The notes below the pieces were generated by a model. That model did not search any database. It was given only the letters and a program-made list of their open reading frames with translations, and was not told where the DNA came from. A stretch of 64,000 nucleotides of DNA from CAZCEC01 sp964497615 (GTDB taxonomy: Bacteria > Chloroflexota > Anaerolineae > Anaerolineales > UBA6663), in NCBI GenBank assembly GCA_964497615.1, contig CAZCEC010000026.1, forward strand, positions 14,507 to 78,506, given 5' to 3'. Below, in pieces: positions 1-6,773 of the stretch (the stretch's first letter is position 1; the number at the start of each line of letters is the position of its first letter). The position numbers and the translations under genes were made by a program.

Positions 1-1
1 C

Positions 2-199
2 TGCCCGACCTGGGAAGAGATGAACTTCGTCAAAGGTCTCTTCTGGGATGACGAGGAAGCGGTGATGCAGCTGCACCCACCCCGGTCCACCTGGGTCAAC
101 TGCCATCCGTACTGCCTGCACCTGTGGAAGCCGGCCCTGGTGGACCAGTTGTCGATCCCGCTGCCGCCTGCGATCCTGGTGGGGCCGGTGACTGGCTGA
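2..199 (+). CDS. Phage protein, DUF7694-like, C-terminal part
   Basis: The frame is open from the window edge and ends at TGA 197-199, leaving 65 C-terminal residues. It reads CPTWEEMNFVKGLFWDDEE, then a V-N-C-H-P-Y-C-L-H-L-W segment and a C-terminal IPLPPAILVG. I recognise this pattern from small phage proteins usually annotated as DUF7694 domain proteins, whose biochemical role is unknown. The start lies outside the window. It is the first of a string of short plus-strand genes with tiny gaps or overlaps, so it is probably co-transcribed with the LexA-like gene 5 bases downstream. Family assignment is from memory of the motif, not from a search. Confidence 0.65.
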   Translation, partial: CPTWEEMNFVKGLFWDDEEAVMQLHPPRSTWVNCHPYCLHLWKPALVDQLSIPLPPAILVGPVTG

Positions 200-203
200 G
201 TCA

Positions 204-443
204 ATGAGTGCCACGGCTGACCGCCGCCGGGCCGTGTACGACTTCATCGTGGCCTACAAGCGCGCCCACGACGGCAACTCGCCCAGCATCCGCGACATCA
301 TGCGGGGCTGCGGCTACGCCACGACCAGTGCCGTCGGCTTTCATTTGAACGCGCTGGAGCGCGCCGGCCTGATCCGCATGCGGCGCTTCACTGGCCGCAC
401 GATCGAGATCGTCGGCGGCGCCTGGCAGCCGCCCAGTCCATGA
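204..443 (+). CDS. LexA-type winged-helix DNA-binding protein
   Basis: This 79-aa protein matches only the N-terminal DNA-binding domain of LexA. It has the GNSPSIRDI segment, a recognition helix region around TTSAVGFHL (residues 39-48), NALERAGLIR, and a basic wing ending in R-T-I-E-I-V-G-G-A-W. No S24 peptidase domain follows, so it cannot self-cleave as LexA does. Such stand-alone domains are common in phages and probably act as small regulators. It starts 4 bases after the previous stop, and its last codon overlaps the next ATG (ATGA at 440-443), which indicates translational coupling. The domain is clear; the regulatory target is unknown. Confidence 0.8.
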   Translation: MSATADRRRAVYDFIVAYKRAHDGNSPSIRDIMRGCGYATTSAVGFHLNALERAGLIRMRRFTGRTIEIVGGAWQPPSP

Positions 444-640
444 CCGCCGGCCCGCTGTCCCCCGTTGGCCAACTCCCCGCGCCGGTGTGCATTCGCTGCG
501 GCGCGCGCCCGGCTATGACCGACCTGAAACCCGGCGCGAAGATTTGCGCAGTGTGTTTCCTGAAGGCGCTGGACCTTCTCTTCTATGAACTCGATCGCCA
601 CGAAGCAGACCCGCCGCCACCGCCTGACCCCGGCCGCTGA
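440..640 (+). CDS. Small zinc-ribbon-like phage protein
   Basis: A 66-aa protein with two Cys pairs, C-I-R-C (residues 18-21) and C-A-V-C (32-35), spaced as in a small zinc ribbon. A hydrophobic helix follows, and the tail is Pro-rich (P-P-P-P-P-D-P). The ATG overlaps the stop of the LexA-like gene, and the 3' end overlaps the next gene by 56 bases. I do not recognise a named family. The Cys spacing and the tight overlap on both sides are the reasons to call it real. A nucleic-acid or protein-binding role is likely but unproven. Confidence 0.6.
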   Translation: MTAGPLSPVGQLPAPVCIRCGARPAMTDLKPGAKICAVCFLKALDLLFYELDRHEADPPPPPDPGR

Positions 641-815
641 GCGCAACCGCCGCGCCGCGTGCGAACGCAAGCGCCGCTACAGCCGGCGCGAGGCCCAGGC
701 CGCTGCCGGGCGGGCGACGGCGCGCACCGGCAAGCGCCACCGCGCCTACCGCTGCGACTGGGACCACGGCGGCGAGCACTGGCACATCACCAGCCAGGCG
801 GAGCGGAAGGCGTGA
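585..815 (+). CDS. Small basic phage protein with Cys/His motif
   Basis: A 76-aa, strongly basic protein. The C-terminal half carries AYRCDWDHGGEHWHIT, a Cys/His-rich signature seen in short phage proteins of unknown function, where a pattern of the form YRC-x(n)-HWH-(I/L/V)-(T/G) recurs. The N-terminal half is Arg/Lys-rich and probably helical. It starts inside the previous gene in another frame. Its TGA (813-815) overlaps the GTG start of the next gene (812-814), the same stop-start coupling as its neighbours. No enzymatic motif is visible. Confidence 0.55.
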   Translation: MNSIATKQTRRHRLTPAAERNRRAACERKRRYSRREAQAAAGRATARTGKRHRAYRCDWDHGGEHWHITSQAERKA

Positions 816-1309
816 GACGTCGTCAAATTGGTCCTGTCCAGCAATTGGACGCACTCAGGCGCGACCTGGCGCGCAAACACGACCGCCAGCACCTATCCTG
901 GCGGGAAATCGCCCGGCGCTATTTTCCGGCAGTGCCGCCCGGCACCCTGTGCGCCGTGGCCAAGGGCCGCGAGCCGAAGAAGATCGCCGTCCGCCTGGCG
1001 CTGGGCCTGCCGGCCGTGGCGGACGCGCCCGTATGCCCGGACTGCGGCCAGGTCCACGTGGCCGAGACGTGCACGGCTTCGAAGCCGCGCGGCGCGAACG
1101 GCGCCCGGCCCGTCACTGTCTGGGCGCATCGGGTCCGGAGCGGGGCGGTGGTGCTGGGCCGGTCGCGGCGCTGCGGCCGGCGGCGGTGCGGGATTCATTT
1201 CGTGGGGCCCGGGAAGTATTGCAGCGACGACTGCCGGGCGCGGGCGCGGGCCAGTCAGCGGAAGCGGCGGCGGATGCGGATGCAGCGGGGGAGGAAGGCG
1301 AGGCGATGA
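812..1309 (+). CDS. Phage protein with HTH-like and zinc-finger segments
   Basis: A 165-aa protein starting at the GTG that overlaps the upstream TGA. The first third (LSWREIARRYF, then GTLCAVAKGREP and LALGLP) resembles a recurring phage DNA-binding-like module that I have seen attached to a zinc finger. CPDCGQVH...C (residues ~71-83) is the expected finger. A second Cys cluster near the C-terminus (RRCGRRRCGIHF, then YCSDDCRARA) looks like another treble-clef or FCS-like finger. The extreme C-terminus is Arg-rich. The next ATG overlaps its stop (ATGA at 1306-1309). A DNA-binding role is probable; a specific function cannot be assigned. Confidence 0.65.
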   Translation: MRRRQIGPVQQLDALRRDLARKHDRQHLSWREIARRYFPAVPPGTLCAVAKGREPKKIAVRLALGLPAVADAPVCPDCGQVHVAETCTASKPRGANGARPVTVWAHRVRSGAVVLGRSRRCGRRRCGIHFVGPGKYCSDDCRARARASQRKRRRMRMQRGRKARR

Positions 1310-1608
1310 CAGTTTACTACAACGGAAATGACTACTTTGCAGCAGAGTCGAAGGCGGAAGCCCTTGACCTATGGGAGAAGTTGTATGGCGAAAGCCGGGA
1401 CGACTACCCAGATATGGAGTGGGAAGAAGAACCGGGTGATCGCCCCTTTCGAATCCACGTCGAGTCAGAAGTGTGGTGGGAAGGGGGTTTGCCGGCGACG
1501 GCAAAGGTCATTGAGAAGTTCGAGGGACAAGGCGGCGTCTATGAGGCGCTGCTGAGTGAGTGGGAGGCGCAAGTTGGCAAAGGTTTGATTGCCAGCACCG
1601 AGTATTGA
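1306..1608 (+). CDS. Small acidic phage protein of unknown function
   Basis: A 100-aa acidic protein (MTVYYNGNDYFAAES at the start, GKGLIASTEY at the end). The start is chosen because the ATG overlaps the preceding stop. The C-terminal ASTEY ending is one I associate with short phage-encoded proteins of unknown role. Tyr, Trp and Glu are frequent and there are no Cys residues, unlike its zinc-binding neighbours. The next gene follows after 19 bases with its own ribosome-binding site. No function can be inferred beyond membership of the early gene cluster. Confidence 0.6.
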   Translation: MTVYYNGNDYFAAESKAEALDLWEKLYGESRDDYPDMEWEEEPGDRPFRIHVESEVWWEGGLPATAKVIEKFEGQGGVYEALLSEWEAQVGKGLIASTEY

Positions 1609-1627
1609 CATCGAGGAAGGTGAGACG

Positions 1628-2113
1628 ATGAAGGCGCTTACTTTGACTCAGCCGTGGGCCACGCTTGTCGCCATCGGTGCAAAGCGCATCGAAACGCGAA
1701 GTTGGCGCACTAACTACCGCGGCCGCCTCGCCATCCACGCTGCAAATACCCCCGACCGGACCGGCGTAGTCGTCACGCGTTACTTCTGGCCGGCGCTAAA
1801 GCGTGCGGGTCTCAACCCGCTCGAATTGCCGCTGGGGGTAGTTGTCGCCACGTGCACCCTGGTTGAGTGCTACGAGATTCCGGACGAGCGCCGTTTGTTT
1901 CGCCGCGCGGACCTGGATTATTTCAACATCGGCGCCTGGCTCCCGCCCGACGATCCCGAGCGCTCCTTTGGTGATTACACGCCGGGCCGCTATGCGTGGC
2001 TGCTGACCAACATTCAGGCACTGCCCCAGCCTGTTCCCGCCCGTGGCGCGCTTGGACTGTGGGATTGGAATGAACAAGATTTAGGCGTTGGTGAGAACCG
2101 TACCGCCCCCTAG
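1628..2113 (+). CDS. ASCH domain protein
   Basis: A 161-aa protein whose N-terminus MKALTLTQPWATLVAIGAKR, followed by ETRSW, is the hallmark of the ASCH fold (PUA-like beta barrel): the QPWA and (I/V)ETRSW motifs line the ligand/RNA-binding cleft. GRLAIHAA and G-x-Y-A-W-L-L in the C-terminal half fit the same family. ASCH proteins bind RNA or modified nucleosides, and some hydrolyse N4-acetylcytidine. The phage role is not established. ATG 1628 is chosen because GGAAGGTGAG precedes it and the family motif starts there. Confidence 0.85.
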   Translation: MKALTLTQPWATLVAIGAKRIETRSWRTNYRGRLAIHAANTPDRTGVVVTRYFWPALKRAGLNPLELPLGVVVATCTLVECYEIPDERRLFRRADLDYFNIGAWLPPDDPERSFGDYTPGRYAWLLTNIQALPQPVPARGALGLWDWNEQDLGVGENRTAP

Positions 2114-2135
2114 AATCCTGCCGTACACTTTCCCT

Positions 2136-3215
2136 ATGCGCCGCATTCTGTTGCTCACCGCCCTGCTGCTGGCCGCCTGCGTGCCCGCCGTCGTGACGCC
2201 AGTCGTACGCGACGTCTCCGCGCTCGAAGCCGGCTGGATCATCGCTGACGCGACGAACACGGCCGCCGCGGCCGCGACGCGCCTGGCCGAGACCCGCGCC
2301 ACGCAGACGTCGGTGGCGCAGTCCACGCGCGACGCCCTGGCCGTGGAGGCCACCCGCGCCGGGATCGCGCTGACTGCCGGCCAGGCGCGGGTGCAGGCCA
2401 CCGACGCGGCCGCCGTCCGCACCGCCGCCGCCGAACAAACGCACGCCTACGCCACACCCACCTGGGCGGCCCTCCAAACCCGCGCGGCCCTCGACCGCGC
2501 CGGCGTGCTGGCCACGGCGACGGCGCTGGCCGCGGACGCCGAGCGGGTGGCCGCCAGCGCGCACCTGGCCACCGGCGTCGCGCAGACGGCTGTGATCGTC
2601 GCGCTGCTGGCCGGGCTGACCTTGGCCGCGATTGTTGCGTGGTGGACCAACGAGCGCCAGCGCATCCGCACCGACACGTTCCGCGAGCTCCAATGGCAGC
2701 GCGTCGAACAGGCAGAGGCCGAGACGCGCCGCATTCAGGCTGGGGCGATCCGGGCCTGCATCCTGGAACGCGACGGCGCTCCGTGGCTGGTGACACCCCG
2801 CGGCCTGGTGCCCCTGCTGCCCGGCGGCCAGGTCGTCCAGGCGGCCGAGCGCAGCCGGGCCCGCGAGCACCGCTGGCGCGCGGCCATCAAGCGGGCCGTC
2901 ATCGCGGGGGTGGAGTTGGGTGTGGGCGGCAAGCCCCAGTTCGGCGAGCGGGACCTGGCCGGGCCCTGGATCGTCAACGCCGACGGCACCCCCTCCAGCG
3001 CGGGCTACCGGGCAATCAACCGGCTGCTGCGCCGGGCCGGCATCTGGACCACCGCCGGCCGGGACACCGTCTTTGCGCGCGGGTGGAACCTGGACCGCTT
3101 CGAGCGCGAGTTCGACGCCGCGCCGCTGCCCCACCTGCCCGAGGGCGAGCCCCCCGAGGTGCGGATTCCGCTCCGCAGTTCCGCGGCCGCCGCGATCTCC
3201 GCGGTTCCGCAGTGA
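2136..3215 (+). CDS. Putative lipoprotein with Ala-rich coil and C-terminal helical domain
   Basis: A 359-aa protein. It starts MRRILLLTALLLAACVP, a short signal peptide ending in a lipobox-like LLAAC, so it is probably lipidated at Cys15. Residues ~35-150 are an Ala/Thr/Arg-rich heptad-like stretch, with ATATALAAD and related repeats, consistent with a long helix or coiled coil. One strong membrane segment follows (TAVIVALLAGLTLAAIVAWW). The C-terminal ~170 residues are soluble and include a small domain around GYRAINRLLRRAGIW. It is the last plus-strand gene before the convergent late operon. A membrane protein with this layout could be a superinfection or lysogeny factor, but no family is recognised. 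Confidence 0.6.
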   Translation: MRRILLLTALLLAACVPAVVTPVVRDVSALEAGWIIADATNTAAAAATRLAETRATQTSVAQSTRDALAVEATRAGIALTAGQARVQATDAAAVRTAAAEQTHAYATPTWAALQTRAALDRAGVLATATALAADAERVAASAHLATGVAQTAVIVALLAGLTLAAIVAWWTNERQRIRTDTFRELQWQRVEQAEAETRRIQAGAIRACILERDGAPWLVTPRGLVPLLPGGQVVQAAERSRAREHRWRAAIKRAVIAGVELGVGGKPQFGERDLAGPWIVNADGTPSSAGYRAINRLLRRAGIWTTAGRDTVFARGWNLDRFEREFDAAPLPHLPEGEPPEVRIPLRSSAAAAISAVPQ

Positions 3216-3249
3216 CATCCCCGGCGCGCTAGGCGATATTCGAATGGGA

Positions 3250-3265
3250 CATGTCCGCGGAAATG
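3250..3265. repeat. Near-perfect copy of phage palindrome CATGTCCGCGGACATG
   Basis: CATGTCCGCGGAAATG differs by one base from the perfect 16-base palindrome at 18254-18269 and resembles the 14-base ATGTCCATGGACAT at 29160-29173. It lies in the gap between the convergent early and late gene blocks. Confidence 0.45.
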
Positions 3266-3268
3266 AAA

Positions 3269-3301
3269 CCCGCCGCCGTGCCGGTCGGTCACAGCGGCGG
3301 G
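3269..3301. terminator. Putative bidirectional terminator between early and late blocks
   Basis: An 8-bp GC stem (CCCGCCGC at 3269-3276 with GCGGCGGG at 3294-3301) and a 17-base loop lie between the last plus-strand gene and the end of the minus-strand operon. T-rich bases follow on both sides (CGCTTTCACC on plus, TTTCATTTC on minus). The U-tracts are imperfect, so termination is likely but not certain. Confidence 0.45.
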
Positions 3302-3331
3302 CGCTTTCACCGGCGCGGAGCCGGGGAGAGC

Positions 3332-3502
3332 CTACTCGCGCCGGTACGTCGTCGCCGGCACGTCCCGCATCCACACGTTCAGACCGTCCGGCGTGATCGT
3401 CGCCCGCCGCGTAAACGCCCCGGCGGTCACGTTCTCCGCATAGATCGGGATGCGCGTCCCCGGCTCGACCACGCCGGCCGGCGTGCCCACCGGCGCATAC
3501 AC
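3332..3502 (-). CDS. Small phage protein at the end of the late operon (possibly frameshifted)
   Basis: A 56-aa minus-strand frame from a GTG at 3502: it starts VYAPVGTPAGVVEPGTRIPI, continues with YAENVTAGAFTRRATITPDG and ends TTYRRE. It reads like a beta-rich structural peptide. In the neighbouring frame just upstream there is another start (IRWFDLSRQPRPPSG, from about 3540) that would join smoothly if one base were shifted. The true gene may therefore begin near 3540 and be broken by a frameshift. The absence of an ATG and of a clear Shine-Dalgarno lowers confidence. As the last gene of the tail module it could be a small tail-fibre accessory. Confidence 0.35.
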   Translation of the reverse strand: MYAPVGTPAGVVEPGTRIPIYAENVTAGAFTRRATITPDGLNVWMRDVPATTYRRE

Positions 3503-3555
3503 CGGATGGTGGGCGGGGTTGCCGGGAGAGATCGAACCAGCGGATCACGCCGCGG

Positions 3556-4431
3556 CTAGAGATAGGCGCAGGTGGCGCGAATGACCAGCTTGCCGTCGGA
3601 GTTGTGGTTGTACAACGTGTTCACTGTTGCGGCCGTGGTCGTCAGGGTGTTCAGGTAATACGATGTCTTACTGGCTACCGCGATGGTCTTTTCCACAAAG
3701 GCCGGCAGTAGTGCGCGCAGATTGCCCGATGCGCCAATGGCATAGCCGAAGGTTGTGAAATCAGCGTCGCTCTCCGTGTTGTTGGCAGTGCTCAGCGTGG
3801 TTTTCACCGTCACAACCGTGACGGTGTTCTTGTCTGCTCCCGCAGTGACTTTATAGTTCACGCGCCAGACGCCAATGGGGATTGAGATCGTGATCCCGCC
3901 CAGGTTGTACCAGGTGTCCTGGGTGGGCGTGGCTTGCTGTTGAAGCGAAGTGTCGGTGACGGTCACAGTCCACTTAGCCGGGTCGAGCGGAAACCCGAAC
4001 GGCGCCTTGACCGGGCTGTAGTACGGGTCGCTGATGGCTTCGTTGGCCAAGTCGTAGTCGGTGCCCATGTAGACCGTCACCGACGTGTCGGTCGAGAATT
4101 CGACCTTGGTGACGATGCCGTACTTCGTGCCGCCGGTGGACTGGGCGAGCTTGATCCGCTGCCCAGCCTGGTACTTGCCGGTCAGGTCCACGCCCGCGAT
4201 TTTGAACACATAGGTCGGGTCGTCGGCGGAAACATACACCCAGGTCTCGCCGGCCGGCACCCACCCGCTGGCCGGGATGCCGCCGGCCGCCGTGGTGATG
4301 TCCTCGATCAGGGTCTTCTTGACCGCGCCGGCCGAGTCGTCGTGGATCATCAGGTAATCGGCGGCCGGGTCGGGCGCGGCCTCGGTGTCCAGGCCGATGA
4401 AGTAGTCTTCGAAGTGTCCGCTCGCGGGCAT
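3556..4431 (-). CDS. Phage tail/fibre structural protein
   Basis: A 291-aa protein starting MPASGHFEDYFIGLDTEA. The first ~60 residues resemble tail-fibre attachment regions that describe a parameterised fibre (DYLMIHDDSAGAVKKTLIED). The remainder is Thr/Val-rich alternating beta sequence (KTTLSTANNTESDAD, TTTAATVNTLYNHN), as in trimeric beta-structured fibres. It has no Cys in its core and no enzyme motifs. It directly abuts the upstream gene at 4432 and sits at the 3' end of the tail module, where receptor-binding proteins usually are. A fibre or virion-surface role is likely; the receptor is unknown. Confidence 0.6.
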   Translation of the reverse strand: MPASGHFEDYFIGLDTEAAPDPAADYLMIHDDSAGAVKKTLIEDITTAAGGIPASGWVPAGETWVYVSADDPTYVFKIAGVDLTGKYQAGQRIKLAQSTGGTKYGIVTKVEFSTDTSVTVYMGTDYDLANEAISDPYYSPVKAPFGFPLDPAKWTVTVTDTSLQQQATPTQDTWYNLGGITISIPIGVWRVNYKVTAGADKNTVTVVTVKTTLSTANNTESDADFTTFGYAIGASGNLRALLPAFVEKTIAVASKTSYYLNTLTTTAATVNTLYNHNSDGKLVIRATCAYL

Positions 4432-4713
4432 TTAGGCCTCCAGGTCCAGCAGTCCCATCAGGGGATGGCCATCGTCGTCGGTCAGGAACACAAAGTCGCC
4501 CATCCCGTCCAGCACATACAGGAATTGACGGTAGCGGTGAGCGCTGGTCAGCCGGCCCCAGGTCCAGGCCGCGCCGTCGTAGGTGCCCAGTTCGTCGGTG
4601 TCTGCAGCATAGGCGGCCGCGCCTTCTTCCAGACCGGTGAAGGCTTCGATATTGGCCTTGGTGTCACGGAACAGCACCGCTGGCTGGCCGTGCTGGCGGT
4701 CGTTGTGGATCAC
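4432..4713 (-). CDS. Small tail-fibre adaptor-like protein
   Basis: A 93-aa protein from a GTG (4713) that overlaps the TGA of the upstream gene. It contains LFRDTKANIEAFTGLEEGA followed by AYAADTDELGTYDGAAWTWG. This is a motif recurrent in phage tail fibres and structural proteins, where it forms a small beta-structured, probably trimeric, head or neck domain. The rest is a short hydrophobic region (QFLYVLDGMGDFVFLTDDDG). It probably links or caps the adjacent propeller-bearing receptor-binding protein and the next fibre protein. Confidence 0.6.
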   Translation of the reverse strand: MIHNDRQHGQPAVLFRDTKANIEAFTGLEEGAAAYAADTDELGTYDGAAWTWGRLTSAHRYRQFLYVLDGMGDFVFLTDDDGHPLMGLLDLEA

Positions 4714-6773
4714 GGGATCACCGCCACGCCGATGGTCGAGGGGCTTCCCCACCACAGGCTGTAGAAGAGGTATTGACTGTCGCCCACCTGAATCAGATTG
4801 GCATTCTCGACCTCGCCCGGCGGAGAACTCACGCCCTCCCAGGTCCGCGTGGCCGACAGCACCGGGGCATCGTCATCCACGGTCCAGTTGATCAGGTCCG
4901 GCGAACTGGCGTAGCCGATGTGCGAATAGTCGACCATATCCGCCGGCTTGTACTTGCCGCTGAAGTAGATGTGATACAGGCCGTTGATCTTGAGCAGGGT
5001 GCGGGGCGAGAAAACGGAAATGGACATGAAATCGGAGCCGGACGGCCCCAGGACCGGGTTGCCGGCGTATTTTGTCCAGGCGATCCCGTCGGCGGACGTG
5101 GCCAGTCCGATCTGGCCATCGGTGTTGACGTTGTGTCCCGTGTAGAGCATCTTGTAGCTCGCAGCGCTTTCGCGCAGCACGGAGAAGAGCCAGACAAAAT
5201 CGCCTTCCCATGTTTCGGCTGGCGAAAGGATAGGGTTGGAAACATGCTTCGACCACGGCCCAAAGGGGCTATCCGCGGTGGCGTAGCCCAACTGCCGGTC
5301 GCCGGCGGCATTGACACCCGCATACCACATCTTCCAAATGCCGGCCTCAGCGTCATAGATCACCCACGGGTCGCCAATGCTTTCGGCATCCCAGGCGCCC
5401 AGGGTGCCAACGGTCAGAATGGGATTAGAAGCGTATTTGGTGAAATTCACGCCGGTGAACCCGTTCACCGGGGCGGTGGCCACGCCAATCTGCCAAACAT
5501 CGTCATGGCGGGCGCTGAAGAACAGATACACCGTGCCTTCGTGCTCAACCGCGCAAGGCATGGCAATCTTTTCATCATCCCACTGGCCGGTGCTGCCCAG
5601 CGGCAGCACGATGTTGTCGGAGCCGCTGCCAAGTTTGTAGGCGTTGAGTTCCGTGCTGGGCGGCGCCAGCAGGGCGATGACGGTGCCGGCCAGCAGCAGC
5701 GCGATGAGAATGGTCAGTCCGGCGGCGCCAGCGGCGGTCTGATCGATGTCGACGGTCAGCACATCGCCTTCGGCCAGGGTCGGGCTGTCGGGCTGCGGGC
5801 TTTTCACGGCGGCGGCTCCTTCGCTGTAGGAGAATGTGGGCCGGTTGGCTTGCGTCGTGAAGACCGTCGAACCGTTGCGGTTGAGGTCCACGACGGTGCT
5901 GCCCTCCGTCCCCGGCGAGGAGACCCGAATATATACTGTTTCGATAATCGCGTCGGCCGGAGCAATGTACGCGCCAGCGACGCCCGCCAGCGCCGCCAGC
6001 CGGCCATCCACATAAAACCGGGCTGTCACGGTCGGCGTCACGTCGGGCGTGGGCGGCGGCGCGAAGCGCAGGTCCACGAAATCGTTGCTGGCGCTGTCCT
6101 CGCGCAGCGCGGTCTGCCCGTCGTACAGCCGCACGGCGGCCAGGGCGCGTTCACCTGGCGCCGAAGCCGGAATATCGGCCACGGTCAGGTTGAGCAAGGC
6201 GACGGCGATTCCGGCCCGCGTCGCTACCTGGCCATCCGCATTCAGATAGATCAACACCCACAGCGCGTCCGATCCGGGCACGAGGCTCGTCAGGTCCAGC
6301 GGCACACTGATCGCTTCCCAGCCGGACGAGGTCTGCACCACGCCGTTGATACTGACCGTGAACCCGCCCGCCAGGGTTACGCGCAGGGGCAAGAACTGGC
6401 GGGCGTGCACGTCCACCTGGTCGCTCCCCAGGTATTCATGCAGCGCGGCGTGCAACGGCAGGGGCAGGTTGCTCGCGCCTTCGGTCCCGCCCGCATAGGC
6501 GCGCCGGAAGCCCAGCACCTGCAGGAAGCGCGGATTGAGGGCGTCGTAGCCGATGATCACCACCCGCTCGGGCGTGGGCGGCACCGCGCCGTTGTAGACC
6601 TGGATCACCGCCCCGTCAGGCTGGGCCACGTAGACGTAGTTGGCGCGGCCGGCCACGGCGGCGCTGTCGGCGCTGTCGATGGCCTTGAGCGTGCCCGACC
6701 AAAAGCGCAGCCGGTCCTGCTTACCGGCCAGCGCCAGGGAGAGTTCGCGCTCGAGTTCCAGGGTGGGGGTCAT
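4710..6773 (-). CDS. Receptor-binding protein with GH43/GH32-like beta-propeller
   Basis: A 687-aa protein starting MTPTLELERELSLALAGKQD; the ATG overlaps the TGA of the tail-tip gene. Residues ~1-330 are beta-rich virion-attachment sequence. A hydrophobic stretch (AAGLTILIALLLAGTVIALL) follows near residue 370. The C-terminal ~300 residues contain repeated blades typical of five-bladed glycosidase propellers: WKMWYAG...LGYATADSPFGPW, YKMLYTGHN...IGLATSADGIAW and YHIYFSG...IGYASSPDLINW. This fold (GH43/32/68/130-like) binds or cleaves glycans. Without alignment I cannot say whether the catalytic acids are kept, so it may be a lectin-like binder or a depolymerase. It sits next to the tail-tip gene, as expected for a receptor-binding protein. 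Confidence 0.75.
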   Translation of the reverse strand: MTPTLELERELSLALAGKQDRLRFWSGTLKAIDSADSAAVAGRANYVYVAQPDGAVIQVYNGAVPPTPERVVIIGYDALNPRFLQVLGFRRAYAGGTEGASNLPLPLHAALHEYLGSDQVDVHARQFLPLRVTLAGGFTVSINGVVQTSSGWEAISVPLDLTSLVPGSDALWVLIYLNADGQVATRAGIAVALLNLTVADIPASAPGERALAAVRLYDGQTALREDSASNDFVDLRFAPPPTPDVTPTVTARFYVDGRLAALAGVAGAYIAPADAIIETVYIRVSSPGTEGSTVVDLNRNGSTVFTTQANRPTFSYSEGAAAVKSPQPDSPTLAEGDVLTVDIDQTAAGAAGLTILIALLLAGTVIALLAPPSTELNAYKLGSGSDNIVLPLGSTGQWDDEKIAMPCAVEHEGTVYLFFSARHDDVWQIGVATAPVNGFTGVNFTKYASNPILTVGTLGAWDAESIGDPWVIYDAEAGIWKMWYAGVNAAGDRQLGYATADSPFGPWSKHVSNPILSPAETWEGDFVWLFSVLRESAASYKMLYTGHNVNTDGQIGLATSADGIAWTKYAGNPVLGPSGSDFMSISVFSPRTLLKINGLYHIYFSGKYKPADMVDYSHIGYASSPDLINWTVDDDAPVLSATRTWEGVSSPPGEVENANLIQVGDSQYLFYSLWWGSPSTIGVAVIP

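Noticed and set aside
3251..3559. Plus-strand 102-codon frame after the lipoprotein-like gene
   Set aside because: Arg/His-rich shadow composition, covers the terminator-like hairpin, and the minus frame is more protein-like.
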